Positions 48,805 through 57,564 are shown, counted from the stretch's first letter. The stretch is 64,000 bases of DNA from Arthrobacter sp. ov118 (GCF_900116495.1 NZ_FPAY01000009.1:62001-126000), one strand, 5' to 3'. Numbers and translations are program-made. Notes: generated by a model not told the origin, from the sequence alone.

Positions 48805-48948
48805 CAACGGGCCGGACCGGCGCCCAACCGGCGTCCGATCCCTGACTGGCGTAACCCCCGGACCGGCGTCGGATCCCGGACTGACGGCGCACTGACGCAC
48901 TGGAGCCGGGCACTGATTCGCAGCCATGCAGCAAGGAAGGCAAGAGAC

Positions 48949-49803
48949 GTGAGTATCGAGAAGAACACGAGGGAGCTGGACCGGGACATCGTCCGCGACT
49001 TCAGCGCGCGGATGAGCTACGCGTCCTATCTGCAGCTGCCAACCCTGCTCAGCGCGCAGCAGCCGGTCAGCAATCCGGAACACCACGACGAGATGCTGTT
49101 CATCATCCAGCACCAGACCACAGAGCTGTGGCTGAAGCTGGTGCTGCACGAACTTCGCAGCGCCGCCGCCTGGCTGCGTTCTGATGACCTTGGCTCCGCC
49201 CTGAAGGCGATCGCCCGGGTCAAGCACATCCAGAAAACGCTCACCGAGCAATGGTCCGTGCTGGCCACCCTGACGCCAACCGAGTACTCGCAGTTCCGCG
49301 GCTTCCTCGGCAACTCCTCCGGGTTCCAGTCCAGCCAGTACCGCGCAGTCGAGTTCATCCTCGGCAACAAGAACGCCAAGATGCTCCCGGTCTTCGACTC
49401 GGACCCGGCGGCCCAGGAGATGCTGTGCGAGCTGCTTGAGGCCCCCAGCATCTATGACGACTTCCTCGCCTACCTCAAGCGCCAGGGCTTCGAGGTCCCC
49501 GCTTCAGTGCTGGAACGCGACGTCAGCAAGGCCCATGAGTTCTGCCCGGAGCTGGTCCCGGTGTTCAAGTACATCTACGAGAACGCCGCCGACAACTGGG
49601 GCGCCTACGAGGCCTGCGAGGAACTCGTGGACCTCGAGGACAACTTCCAGCTCTGGCGCTTCCGCCACTTGCGCACGGTCCAGCGCACCATCGGCATGAA
49701 ATCCGGCACCGGCGGGTCCAGCGGTGCCGCGTTCCTGCAGAAGGCCCTCGAGCTGACCTTCTTCCCCGAGCTCTTCGCGGTGCGGACGGAGATCGGCCAG
49801 TGA
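48949..49803 (+). CDS. kynA: Tryptophan 2,3-dioxygenase
   Basis: 284-aa heme dioxygenase opening the indole ring of tryptophan to N-formylkynurenine. SYASYLQLPTLLSAQQPVS, FIIQHQTTELWLKLVLHEL (distal His region), QFRGFLGNSSGFQSSQYRAVEFILGNKN, and FRHLRTVQRTIGMKSGTGGSSGAAFLQ (proximal heme His, substrate loop) are all present. Length matches bacterial TDO. The GTG at 48949 has AAGAGAC upstream. The 144-bp gap behind ribF contains diverged direct copies of ACCGGCGTC-type sequence. It overlaps kynU by 4 bases. Confidence 0.95.
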   Translation: MSIEKNTRELDRDIVRDFSARMSYASYLQLPTLLSAQQPVSNPEHHDEMLFIIQHQTTELWLKLVLHELRSAAAWLRSDDLGSALKAIARVKHIQKTLTEQWSVLATLTPTEYSQFRGFLGNSSGFQSSQYRAVEFILGNKNAKMLPVFDSDPAAQEMLCELLEAPSIYDDFLAYLKRQGFEVPASVLERDVSKAHEFCPELVPVFKYIYENAADNWGAYEACEELVDLEDNFQLWRFRHLRTVQRTIGMKSGTGGSSGAAFLQKALELTFFPELFAVRTEIGQ

Positions 49804-51128
49804 GCGCGGTCGAGGCTGAGACCTCGGGCAACACGACCGACGCCCTGAGCCAGCGTGCCCGCGATCTCGATGCCGCGGACCCGCTGGCGGATTACCGGAA
49901 CCTCTTCGTGGGCACGGACACCGATCTGTCCTACCTGGACGGCAACTCCCTCGGCCGCCCGCTCAAGCGGACGGTCACGGACATCAGCAGCTTCATCCAG
50001 GACAGCTGGGGCGGACGCCTGATCCGGGGCTGGGACGAGGAATGGCTCGAACTGCCCCAGGCCATCGGCGACCAGCTTGGCCGCGCAGTGCTCGGCGCGG
50101 CGCCCGGACAGACTGTGATTGCCGATTCCACCACCGTGGTGCTGTACAAGCTGATCCGCGCCGCCCTGGCCGCTGTCACGGATCCGGCCCGGACGGAAAT
50201 CGTGCTGGATACGGACAATTTCCCCACCGACCGCTATCTGGTCGAAGGAATCGCGCGCGAAGAAGGCCTGACCCTGCGCTGGATCGACGCCGACCCCGCC
50301 TCCGGCGTCAGCGTTGACCAGGTGCGGGCCGCCGCCGGCCCGGCCACCGCCGTCGTGGTCCTGAGCCATGTCGCCTACCGCTCCGGCTTCCTCGCGGACC
50401 TGCCGGCCATCACTGCCGCAGTCCACGACGCCGGCGCTCTGATGGTGTGGGACCTTTGCCACTCCGCAGGGTCGGTGGAAATCGCCCTGGACGACGCCGA
50501 CGTCGACTTCGCGGCCGGCTGCACCTACAAATACCTGAACGGGGGACCGGGCTCGCCGGCGTTCGCCTATGTCAACACCCGGCACCTGGGCGGACTGCGG
50601 CAGCCGATCTGGGGCTGGATGGGGCGCAAGGACGCGTTCGAAATGGGCCCCGGCTACGAGGCCGCTCCCGGCGTCCGCGGTTTCCTCAGCGGCACTCCGG
50701 CCATCTTCGGGATGCTCGCGATGCGCGGCACCTTGGACCTGATCGAGGAAGTGGGGATGGCCGCCGTCCGGAAGAAGTCACGGCTCCTGACAGCCTTTGC
50801 CCTGGAACTGTACGAAGCTTGGCTTGCGCCGGCGGGCGTCCAGCTGTCCACCCCGAGGGACCCGGAACTGCGCGGCAGCCACGTCACTATCGATCACCCG
50901 GCCTTCCGGGAAATGACCGCTACCTTGTGGGGACAGGATGTGATTCCCGATTTCCGTGCCCCGCAAGGGATCAGGATTGGTCTGTCGCCGCTCAGTACCT
51001 CCTTCTCGGAGCTGTACCGCGGCGTCGCTGCCATCCGGGAACTGCTCGGCGGCCCCGAAAGCGGAGCCACGCCCTTGCCGGGTGCGGCCGGCGGTTTCGA
51101 CAACATTGGGGACGTGCCACTAAACTAA
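49800..51128 (+). CDS. kynU: Kynureninase
   Basis: 442-aa PLP enzyme that cleaves kynurenine to anthranilate and alanine. SYLDGNSLGRPLKRT and SSFIQDSWGGRLIRGWDE at the N-terminus, VVLSHVAYRSGFLAD, WDLCHSAGSVEIALDDADVDFAAGCTYKYLNGGPGSPAFAYV (PLP lysine in TYKYLN), and FEMGPGYEAAPGVRGFLSGTPAIFGM are diagnostic. The GTG at 49800 overlaps the kynA stop. No kynurenine formamidase gene (kynB) lies between or beside them, so the middle step must be supplied elsewhere or by another esterase. Confidence 0.95.
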   Translation: MSAVEAETSGNTTDALSQRARDLDAADPLADYRNLFVGTDTDLSYLDGNSLGRPLKRTVTDISSFIQDSWGGRLIRGWDEEWLELPQAIGDQLGRAVLGAAPGQTVIADSTTVVLYKLIRAALAAVTDPARTEIVLDTDNFPTDRYLVEGIAREEGLTLRWIDADPASGVSVDQVRAAAGPATAVVVLSHVAYRSGFLADLPAITAAVHDAGALMVWDLCHSAGSVEIALDDADVDFAAGCTYKYLNGGPGSPAFAYVNTRHLGGLRQPIWGWMGRKDAFEMGPGYEAAPGVRGFLSGTPAIFGMLAMRGTLDLIEEVGMAAVRKKSRLLTAFALELYEAWLAPAGVQLSTPRDPELRGSHVTIDHPAFREMTATLWGQDVIPDFRAPQGIRIGLSPLSTSFSELYRGVAAIRELLGGPESGATPLPGAAGGFDNIGDVPLN

Positions 51129-51177
51129 ACGTTGGATCCGGCTGCAGTCCGTGGCGGCTGGCTCCTGCTGTGCACGA

Positions 51178-51201
51178 AATCCCTGGCTTCGGCAGGGGAT
51201 T
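51178..51201 (+). terminator. Possible terminator between kynU and rpsO
   Basis: AATCCCTG and CAGGGGATT can pair with one bulge around GCTTCGG. No T-run follows, so this is weak; it lies in the rpsO leader and could equally be a regulatory stem. Confidence 0.35.
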
Positions 51202-51266
51202 CCGGGACGGCACACCCGGCAGTGAATTACTGACTCGGGCCTCACGGCACATCTCTAGGAGTTATT

Positions 51267-51536
51267 GTGGCACTTGACGCCGCTGTAAAGCAGTCCATCA
51301 TCAAGGAATACGCAACCACCGAGGGCGACACCGGTTCACCGGAGGTCCAGGTTGCAGTCCTGACTCAGCGGATCAAGGATCTCACTGAGCACATGAAGGA
51401 GCACAAGCACGATTACCACACCCAGCGCGGTCTGCTGGCCATGGTTGGTCGTCGCAAGCGCATGCTCACCTACCTCAAGAACACTGACATCACCCGCTAC
51501 CGTCAGCTCATCGAGCGCCTCGGCCTGCGTCGCTAG
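51267..51536 (+). CDS. rpsO: 30S ribosomal protein S15
   Basis: 89-aa S15, which binds the central domain of 16S rRNA. MALDAAVKQSIIKEYATTEGDTGSPEVQVAVLTQRIKDLTEHMKEHKHDYHTQRGLLAMVGRRKRMLTYL is fully typical. The GTG at 51267 has SD TAGGAG upstream. It is followed by a strong hairpin and then pnp, the standard rpsO-pnp order. Confidence 0.98.
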   Translation: MALDAAVKQSIIKEYATTEGDTGSPEVQVAVLTQRIKDLTEHMKEHKHDYHTQRGLLAMVGRRKRMLTYLKNTDITRYRQLIERLGLRR

Positions 51537-51548
51537 TCAGCTTTAAGG

Positions 51549-51584
51549 GGCGGCCCCTTCCGGACCGGAAAGGGCCGCCTTCTT
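51549..51584 (+). terminator. Terminator after rpsO
   Basis: GGCGGCCC (51549-51556) pairs with GGGCCGCC (51572-51579), and TTCCGG/CCGGAA continues the stem after a C-A mismatch; the tail is TTCTTC. It probably separates or attenuates rpsO and pnp transcription. Confidence 0.8.
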
Positions 51585-51769
51585 CAGGAAATAACTAAAC
51601 AGGAGGATCAACCGCATCACGCATTCGCGGTCCTCGGTAGTGATTCCCGGGAACGGCTTCAAGGACTGAAGCCCGGCCCGTGGGTCTCGATCGATGACCG
51701 GGTGCAGTGCAGGCCAGTAGACAGATGCTGGACTGGGTTGATGCGGCTGGGCTCCGTGAACCATGAAAC
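51585..51769 (+). ncRNA. Structured pnp leader (candidate Actino-pnp motif)
   Basis: 185 bp between the rpsO terminator and the pnp SD without a gene. Possible pairings include CGGTCCT with AGGACTG (about 51630/51661) and CCCGG/CCGGG pairs further along. A conserved cis-regulatory RNA, the Actino-pnp motif, is known at exactly this place in many Actinobacteria and is thought to regulate PNPase. The assignment here rests on position, not on a checked structural match. Confidence 0.45.
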
Positions 51770-51782
51770 GGAGGTGACTCTC

Positions 51783-54041
51783 TTGGAGGGTCCCGAAATC
51801 CAGTTCTCAGAAGCAGTCATTGACAATGGCCGCTTCGGTAAGCGTGTAATCCGCTTCGAAACCGGCCGTCTTGCCAAGCAGGCCGCCGGCGCAGCGATGG
51901 TCTACATTGACGAAGAGACCGCACTGCTGTCCGCCACCACCGCCGGCAAGCACCCGCGTGAAGGCTTCGACTTCTTCCCGCTGACGGTCGACGTCGAAGA
52001 GCGCATGTACGCCGCCGGACGCATCCCGGGCTCGTTCTTCCGCCGCGAAGGCCGCCCGTCCACCGAAGCCATCCTGGCCTGCCGCCTCATGGACCGCCCC
52101 CTGCGCCCCGCTTTCGTCAAGGGCCTGCGCAATGAGGTCCAGATCGTCGTCACCGTGCTGTCCATCAACCCGGACGAGCTCTACGACGTTGTGGCCATCA
52201 ACGCATCCTCGATGTCCACCCAGCTCTCCGGCCTGCCCTTCTCCGGCCCGATCGGCGGCGTCCGCGTTGCCCTCGTCGCTGACGAGAACGGCTCGCAGTG
52301 GGTTGCGTTCCCGAAGCACTCCCAGCTCGAGAACGCTGTCTTCAACATGGTCGTCGCCGGCCGCATCGCCGGTGACGACGTCGCCATCATGATGGTTGAA
52401 GCCGAAGCCACGGACAACTCCTGGAACCTGATCAAGGAACAGGGCGCCACCGCCCCGACCGAAGAGGTTGTCTCCGAAGGCCTCGAGGCTGCGAAGCCGT
52501 TCATCAAGGCACTCTGCGAAGCCCAGGCCGACCTGGCAGCCCGCGCCGCCAAGCCGACCGTCGAGTTCCCGGTTTTCCTGGACTACCAGGACGACGTCTA
52601 CGCCGCCGTCGAGTCTGCTGCCGCCGAAAAGCTGGCCGCTGTCTTCCAGATCGCCGACAAGCAGGAACGCGACACCGCCTCCGACGCGCTCAAGGACGAG
52701 GTCACCTCTTCCCTGGCAGGCCAGTTCGAAGGCCGCGAGAAGGAGCTCTCCGCAGCCTTCCGCTCCGTCACCAAGCAGGTTGTGCGCCAGCGCATCCTCA
52801 AGGACCAGATCCGCATCGACGGCCGTGGCCTGACGGACATCCGCCAGCTCACCGCCGAGGTTGAGGTTCTGCCCCGCGTCCACGGCTCGGCCATCTTCGA
52901 ACGCGGCGAGACCCAGATCATGGGTGTCACCACGCTGAACATGCTCAAGATGGAACAGCAGATCGACTCGCTGTCTCCCGTGACGCGCAAGCGCTACATG
53001 CACAACTACAACTTCCCGCCGTACTCCACCGGCGAGACCGGCCGCGTCGGTTCCCCGAAGCGCCGCGAAATCGGCCACGGTGCCCTCGCCGAGCGCGCCA
53101 TCATGCCGGTGCTGCCCTCCCGCGAGGAATTCCCCTACGCCATCCGCCAGGTGTCTGAGGCTCTCAGCTCCAACGGTTCGACGTCGATGGGTTCCGTCTG
53201 CGCCTCCACGCTGTCCCTGCTCAACGCAGGCGTGCCGCTGAAGGCTGCCGTTGCCGGTATTGCCATGGGCCTGGTTTCCGACCAGGTTGACGGCCAGACC
53301 CGCTACGCCGCCCTGACCGACATCCTGGGCGCCGAAGATGCTTTCGGTGACATGGACTTCAAGGTCGCCGGTACCTCCGAGTTCGTCACGGCCATCCAGC
53401 TCGACACCAAGCTCGACGGCATCCCCGCCTCGGTCCTTGCTGCCGCACTGAAGCAGGCCCGCGAAGCCCGCCTGCACATCCTTGATGTCCTGAACTCCGC
53501 CATTGACACCCCGGATGAGCTCTCCGAGTTCGCACCGCGTGTCATCGCGGTCAAGATCCCGGTAGACAAGATCGGCGAGGTCATCGGCCCGAAGGGCAAG
53601 ATGATCAACCAGATCCAGGAAGACACCGGGGCCGACATCTCGATCGAGGACGACGGAACTGTCTACATCGGCGCCACCAACGGCCCGTCTGCCGACGCAG
53701 CACGGTCCGCGATCAACGCCATCGCCAACCCGCAGGTTCCGGAAATCGGCGAGCGCTACCTGGGTACGGTCGTCAAGACCACCACCTTTGGCGCCTTCGT
53801 GTCCCTGACTCCGGGCAAGGACGGTCTGCTGCACATCTCCGAGCTGCGTAAGATCGCCGGCGGCAAGCGGGTGGACAACGTCGAGGACGTCGTCTCTGTG
53901 GGCCAGAAGATCCAGGTCGAAATCACCAAGATCGACGACCGCGGCAAGCTCTCCCTGTCGCCCGTTGTGGCTGACGAGGCAGGTTCCGAAAACTCAGAAA
54001 ACGCTGCCAGCGTTGAGGTGTCCGCGGACGCCGCAGAGTAG
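51783..54041 (+). CDS. pnp: Polyribonucleotide nucleotidyltransferase (PNPase)
   Basis: 752-aa phosphorolytic 3'-5' exoribonuclease. Two RNase PH domains (first with GKHPREGFDFFPLTVDVEERMYAAGRIPGSFFRREGRPS; second with FEITR-like GETQIMGVTTLN, the GETGRVGSPKRREIGHGALAERA stretch and NGSTSMGSVCASTLSLLNAGVPLK), a linker helical region, a KH domain (PVDKIGEVIGPKGKMINQIQEDTGADISIEDDG) and an S1 domain (GTVVKTTTFGAFVSLTPGKDGLLHISEL). The start is TTG at 51783, fixed by the near-perfect SD GGAGGTGA (51770-51777) and by the family N-terminus EGPEIQFSEAVIDNGRFG; an upstream ATG at 51702 would add 27 unrelated residues. Confidence 0.96.
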   Translation: MEGPEIQFSEAVIDNGRFGKRVIRFETGRLAKQAAGAAMVYIDEETALLSATTAGKHPREGFDFFPLTVDVEERMYAAGRIPGSFFRREGRPSTEAILACRLMDRPLRPAFVKGLRNEVQIVVTVLSINPDELYDVVAINASSMSTQLSGLPFSGPIGGVRVALVADENGSQWVAFPKHSQLENAVFNMVVAGRIAGDDVAIMMVEAEATDNSWNLIKEQGATAPTEEVVSEGLEAAKPFIKALCEAQADLAARAAKPTVEFPVFLDYQDDVYAAVESAAAEKLAAVFQIADKQERDTASDALKDEVTSSLAGQFEGREKELSAAFRSVTKQVVRQRILKDQIRIDGRGLTDIRQLTAEVEVLPRVHGSAIFERGETQIMGVTTLNMLKMEQQIDSLSPVTRKRYMHNYNFPPYSTGETGRVGSPKRREIGHGALAERAIMPVLPSREEFPYAIRQVSEALSSNGSTSMGSVCASTLSLLNAGVPLKAAVAGIAMGLVSDQVDGQTRYAALTDILGAEDAFGDMDFKVAGTSEFVTAIQLDTKLDGIPASVLAAALKQAREARLHILDVLNSAIDTPDELSEFAPRVIAVKIPVDKIGEVIGPKGKMINQIQEDTGADISIEDDGTVYIGATNGPSADAARSAINAIANPQVPEIGERYLGTVVKTTTFGAFVSLTPGKDGLLHISELRKIAGGKRVDNVEDVVSVGQKIQVEITKIDDRGKLSLSPVVADEAGSENSENAASVEVSADAAE

Positions 54042-54055
54042 TCGAGCCTGACAAA

Positions 54056-54091
54056 CGGCGGGGCCGGTGGATTCTTCCACCGGCTCCGCCG
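54056..54091 (+). terminator. Hairpin after pnp
   Basis: CGGCGGGGCCGGTGGA (54056-54071) pairs with TCCACCGGCTCCGCCG (54076-54091) over 16 positions with one G-U wobble around TTCT. No long U-run follows, but stem strength and position suggest termination. Confidence 0.75.
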
Positions 54092-54216
54092 CTGGTTTAA
54101 GCCCCGGTGATCTTGAGCCCCAGCGACGTCTCGGCGGGGTCCACCCGCGAGCGGGCCGCTGGTACGATAACAGGCAGATTTGACGCGTTTTTTCAATGTT
54201 TTATGGAAAGGTCTTG

Positions 54217-55560
54217 ATGACAGTCGTCCCCCTGCCGCTTGAGCAGAATCAGCACTCAGACACCCTGATCCACGGAGCCGACGGCGGGTCCGAGGTTCGC
54301 CGTTCGGTCCTTCCCGGGGGCGTCCGTGTGCTGACCGAAGCCATGCCCGGCCAGCGGTCGGCCACCATCGGCTTCTGGGTCGGCGTGGGATCGCGCGACG
54401 AGGCCCCCGGCCAGCACGGCTCTACCCACTTCCTGGAACACCTGCTGTTCAAAGGCACCAGGCGCCGCACGGCCCTGGAAATCGCCTCGGCCTTCGACGA
54501 GGTCGGCGGGGAATCGAACGCCGCCACCGCGAAGGAGAGTACCTGCTACTTTGCCCGCGTGCTGGACAGCGACCTGCCCATGGCGATCGACGTCATCGCG
54601 GATATGATCACCGGCGCCGTCCTTGACCCGCAGGAGATGGAGCAGGAACGCGACGTCATCCTTGAGGAAATCGCGATGGACAGCGACGACCCCACCGACG
54701 TCGCTCACGAACATTTCGTCGCCGCCGTCCTCGGATCGCACCCGCTCGGCCGACCGATTGGCGGCACCCCCGCGGCCATCCGGGCCGTGGCCCGGGACTC
54801 GGTGTGGGACCACTACCGGCGCTACTACCGCCCCGACGAGCTCGTGGTCACCGCGGCCGGCGGGTTGGACCACGACGTCGTCTGCGGCCTTGTGGTGGAC
54901 GCCCTGCACTCCGCCGGCTGGAAGCTGGAGCCCGCTGCCGCGCCTGTCCAGCGCCGCCCCACCGACCGTGCGGCGATCACCGGCACAGCCGGGTTGCATG
55001 TGGTCAAGCGCCCGGTGGAACAGGCCAATATCATCATGGGTTGCCCGTCGCTGGTGGCCACCGACGACCGCCGCTTTGTCATGAGCGTGCTCAATGCCGT
55101 CCTGGGCGGGGGCATGTCCTCACGGCTCTTCCAGGAGGTCCGGGAGAAGCGCGGGCTGGTCTACTCGACCTACTCCTTCGCTTCCTCCTACGCCGACGCC
55201 GGCTATTTCGGCATGTACGCCGGATGCATGCCGTCGAAGGTTCAGCAGGTCATCGAGCTGCTGGGCGCCGAGCTGGACAAGCTGGCTGCGGACGGAATTT
55301 CGGACGAGGAGCTCCGCAAGGCCGTCGGGCAGCTCTGCGGCGGCATCGTGCTGGCGCTGGAGGATACCGGATCCCGGATGTCACGGCTGGGCCGCGCGGA
55401 ACTCGTGTCCGGGGAGTACCAGGACATCGACGAGACGCTGCGCCTGATCAAGGCAGTCACCGCAGTGGAAGTCCAGCAGCTTGCCCGCGAGCTCGCCGCG
55501 GCCCCGCGGACCGTCACGGTAGTGGGCCCGTTTGAGGAAACCGAGACGTTCGGGCTCTAA
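54217..55560 (+). CDS. M16-family zinc peptidase
   Basis: 447-aa inverzincin-type metalloprotease (pitrilysin/processing-peptidase-like), usually next to pnp in Gram-positive and actinobacterial genomes. The zinc motif is STHFLEHLLFKGT (H71, E74, H75) with the downstream Glu in the ERDVILEEIAM region; the second half contains GLVYSTYSFASSYADAGYFGMYAG typical of the non-catalytic repeat. The ATG at 54217 is chosen because GGAAAGG is just upstream; an ATG at 54196 would add seven residues. TACGAT at 54163-54168 is a possible -10. Confidence 0.93.
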   Translation: MTVVPLPLEQNQHSDTLIHGADGGSEVRRSVLPGGVRVLTEAMPGQRSATIGFWVGVGSRDEAPGQHGSTHFLEHLLFKGTRRRTALEIASAFDEVGGESNAATAKESTCYFARVLDSDLPMAIDVIADMITGAVLDPQEMEQERDVILEEIAMDSDDPTDVAHEHFVAAVLGSHPLGRPIGGTPAAIRAVARDSVWDHYRRYYRPDELVVTAAGGLDHDVVCGLVVDALHSAGWKLEPAAAPVQRRPTDRAAITGTAGLHVVKRPVEQANIIMGCPSLVATDDRRFVMSVLNAVLGGGMSSRLFQEVREKRGLVYSTYSFASSYADAGYFGMYAGCMPSKVQQVIELLGAELDKLAADGISDEELRKAVGQLCGGIVLALEDTGSRMSRLGRAELVSGEYQDIDETLRLIKAVTAVEVQQLARELAAAPRTVTVVGPFEETETFGL

Positions 55561-55635
55561 AACGTAGACTCCGCCGTGTGCGCGGCGTGATGATGGTGGC
55601 GGGGGCACTGGCGAGGAACTCCATCAGGAGGAAGT

Positions 55636-56121
55636 GTGGACCGGCCGCTGCGAGGCAGTGCATGCGAGATGCTTGGGACATTTCTGGGCCGCTGGACGGG
55701 GACAACGCACTGGGAGGCCACCGTGTGGGGGCCGGCGCACAGCGCGGAGTCCGAGATTGTCTTCTCCTTGGCCGCCGCCGGGCTGGCCGTTACCCACAGC
55801 TACCGCCATACCGATGCGGACGGGACCCGCTCCGAAGGCCACGGTGTTTTCACGACCGACCCGGACCACCCGGAAATCCTTTGGTACCACGTCAACAGCA
55901 TGGGCCTGCCACCCGAAGCCCCCGCCCGCGCCGGCTGGCACGACGGTACCCTGACCGTGGAACGGCGCAGCGACCGCGGCACCGCACGGCACACCTTCCG
56001 GATCGACGACGGTGTGCTGACGCACGCCGCCGGACTCCGCCTGGGCCAAGCCAGCGGGTTCACCCCGTTCATGGCCACAGTGTGCCGGCGCGTCGATGAA
56101 GGCGCCCCTATCCCGGTGTGA
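55636..56121 (+). CDS. DUF1579-like lipocalin-fold protein
   Basis: 161-aa protein resembling DUF1579 or heme-binding THAP4/nitrobindin-like lipocalin folds: LGTFLGRWTGTTHWEATVWGPAHSAESEIVFSLAAAGLAVTHSYRH and HGVFTTDPDHPEILWYHVNS. Ligand and role are unknown. The GTG at 55636 has the strong SD AGGAGG (55626-55631) at short spacing; the next in-frame ATG (55669) would remove 11 residues that are not conserved. The 249 bp after it carry the liv operon promoter. Confidence 0.75.
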   Translation: MDRPLRGSACEMLGTFLGRWTGTTHWEATVWGPAHSAESEIVFSLAAAGLAVTHSYRHTDADGTRSEGHGVFTTDPDHPEILWYHVNSMGLPPEAPARAGWHDGTLTVERRSDRGTARHTFRIDDGVLTHAAGLRLGQASGFTPFMATVCRRVDEGAPIPV

Positions 56122-56254
56122 CGCCGCCCGGTCGGGCGACCGCCCGGCCGACTCTTTCCCTACAGCTCCCGATTAGTGGCTGCCCCGTGCCCGGCGTGCC
56201 GCCGGCCACGGCCTAACCGTTGCCGGAATGTTGCCAAACCGCCTCCATGAGCCG

Positions 56255-56283
56255 TTGACACCGCGTGACGCGCACCATAGATT
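56255..56283 (+). promoter_or_regulatory. Near-consensus sigma-70 promoter of the liv operon
   Basis: TTGACA (56255-56260), exactly 17 bases, TAGATT (56278-56283). Both hexamers are close to the primary sigma consensus; the start of transcription would be near 56290, giving a leader of about 80 bases before the binding-protein gene. Confidence 0.8.
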
Positions 56284-56290
56284 TACCGTG

Positions 56291-56310
56291 ACCTGAATCA
56301 CCTTTCAGGT
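56291..56310. promoter_or_regulatory. Candidate operator at the liv transcription start
   Basis: ACCTGAA (56291-56297), six bases, TTCAGGT (56304-56310) is a perfect 7-bp inverted repeat placed on or just after the expected transcription start, where a repressor would block initiation. The TetR gene near the end of the same operon (62955-63632) is the natural candidate for its ligand-responsive binder; this is inferred. Confidence 0.6.
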
Positions 56311-56370
56311 TTGATCCGGGTTCTCACCCAGAATTCTGCCCCACCCGTGGGTTCTCAAGAAAGGCATCCC

Positions 56371-57564
56371 GTGAAGGATACAAAGAAGTTCCTGTTGGCC
56401 GCCGTCATGGCCGGCGGGCTCGCCCTTACCGCCTGCGCTCCCACTGCCGGCTCCGCTACACCGGCCGGTTCCGGCGGCGCGAAGGCCGATCCCGTCAACG
56501 TCGGCATCATCTACTCCAAGACCGGACCCCTGGCGGCGTACGGCGCAACCTACTACGAGGGGCTGCAGGCCGGCATCGACTACGCCACGGGCGGCACTGG
56601 CGAGATCAACGGAGCCAAGATCAACCTGACCTACGCTGACGACGGCGGCGACCCGGACAAGGCCGTTACCGCGGCCAAGGACATGATCGGCAAGGGCTAC
56701 AAGGTCATCGGCGGAACGGCGTCGTCCGGTATCGCCCTGAAGCTCGCGGAGCAGGCGCAGCAAAACAAGGTCCTGTACATCTCCGGACCCGCGGCCACCG
56801 ACGCCATCCAGGGCATCAACAAGTACACCTTCCGCTCCGGCCGGCAGAGCCTGCAGGACGTCGCCACCGCCGGCACGTTCATCGACACCAAGGGCAAGAA
56901 GGTTGTTGTCTTCGCCCAGGACAACGCTTTCGGCCAAGGCAACGTCGCCGCGGTGAAGGCGGTACTGGGCGCCAAGGGTGCCAACGTGGAATCCGTCCTC
57001 GTCCCGGAGAACCAGGAACTCACCCCGTTCGCGCGCCAGCTCCTCGACGCCAAGCCGGACATGGTCTTCGTGGCCTGGGCCGGGGCAACGTCCGGCACCA
57101 TGTGGCAGGCGCTGAGCCAGCAGGGAGTCTTCGACGCCGCCCCCGTCGTAACCGGCCTGGGCGATGCGGCAACCTTCGGCGCCTACGGCCCGGCGAGCTC
57201 GAAGATCAGCTTCCTCAACCACTACTTCCCGGGTGCTGCAGGCAACGATGTGGAAAAGAAGATGATCGCCGCCGTCGAGAAGGCCGGCAAGAAGGCCGAC
57301 CTCTTCACTCCGGACGGCTTCGTGGCCGGCCAGCTGATCGCGCAGGCCATCAAGGAGGGCGGCTCGGACCCGGACGCCATGGTCAAGGCCCTCGAAGGCT
57401 TCAGCTTCGATGGGCCCAAGGGCAAGGAAACCGTCCGCGCCTCCGATCACGCCCTGATCCAGGACATGTACCAGGCCAAGCTTGTCCAGAAGGGCGGCAC
57501 CTGGGCCCCCGAGCTCATCAAGGCGGTTCCGGGCGACTCGGTCGCGCCGCCGGAAAAGAAGTAG
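56371..57564 (+). CDS. Branched-chain amino-acid/aromatic-type ABC transporter substrate-binding lipoprotein
   Basis: 397-aa periplasmic-binding-protein fold I lipoprotein. Signal: KKFLLAAVMAGGLALTAC, with the lipobox LTAC. The mature part begins with a linker and VNVGIIYSKTGPLAAYGATYYEGLQAGIDYATGG, the typical LivJ/amide-urea-binding start, then GDPDKAVTAAKDMI, VVVFAQDNAFGQGNVAAV and MVFVAWAG. Family members bind leucine-type amino acids, but also urea, benzoates and other aromatics. The GTG at 56371 with AGAAAGG upstream is chosen; an ATG at 56311 would place extra polar residues before the signal. Confidence 0.88.
   Translation: MKDTKKFLLAAVMAGGLALTACAPTAGSATPAGSGGAKADPVNVGIIYSKTGPLAAYGATYYEGLQAGIDYATGGTGEINGAKINLTYADDGGDPDKAVTAAKDMIGKGYKVIGGTASSGIALKLAEQAQQNKVLYISGPAATDAIQGINKYTFRSGRQSLQDVATAGTFIDTKGKKVVVFAQDNAFGQGNVAAVKAVLGAKGANVESVLVPENQELTPFARQLLDAKPDMVFVAWAGATSGTMWQALSQQGVFDAAPVVTGLGDAATFGAYGPASSKISFLNHYFPGAAGNDVEKKMIAAVEKAGKKADLFTPDGFVAGQLIAQAIKEGGSDPDAMVKALEGFSFDGPKGKETVRASDHALIQDMYQAKLVQKGGTWAPELIKAVPGDSVAPPEKK

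Noticed and set aside
51807..53834. 675-codon open frame on the minus strand opposite pnp
   Set aside because: Shadow of the pnp third-position GC bias; no domains, no ribosome-binding site.
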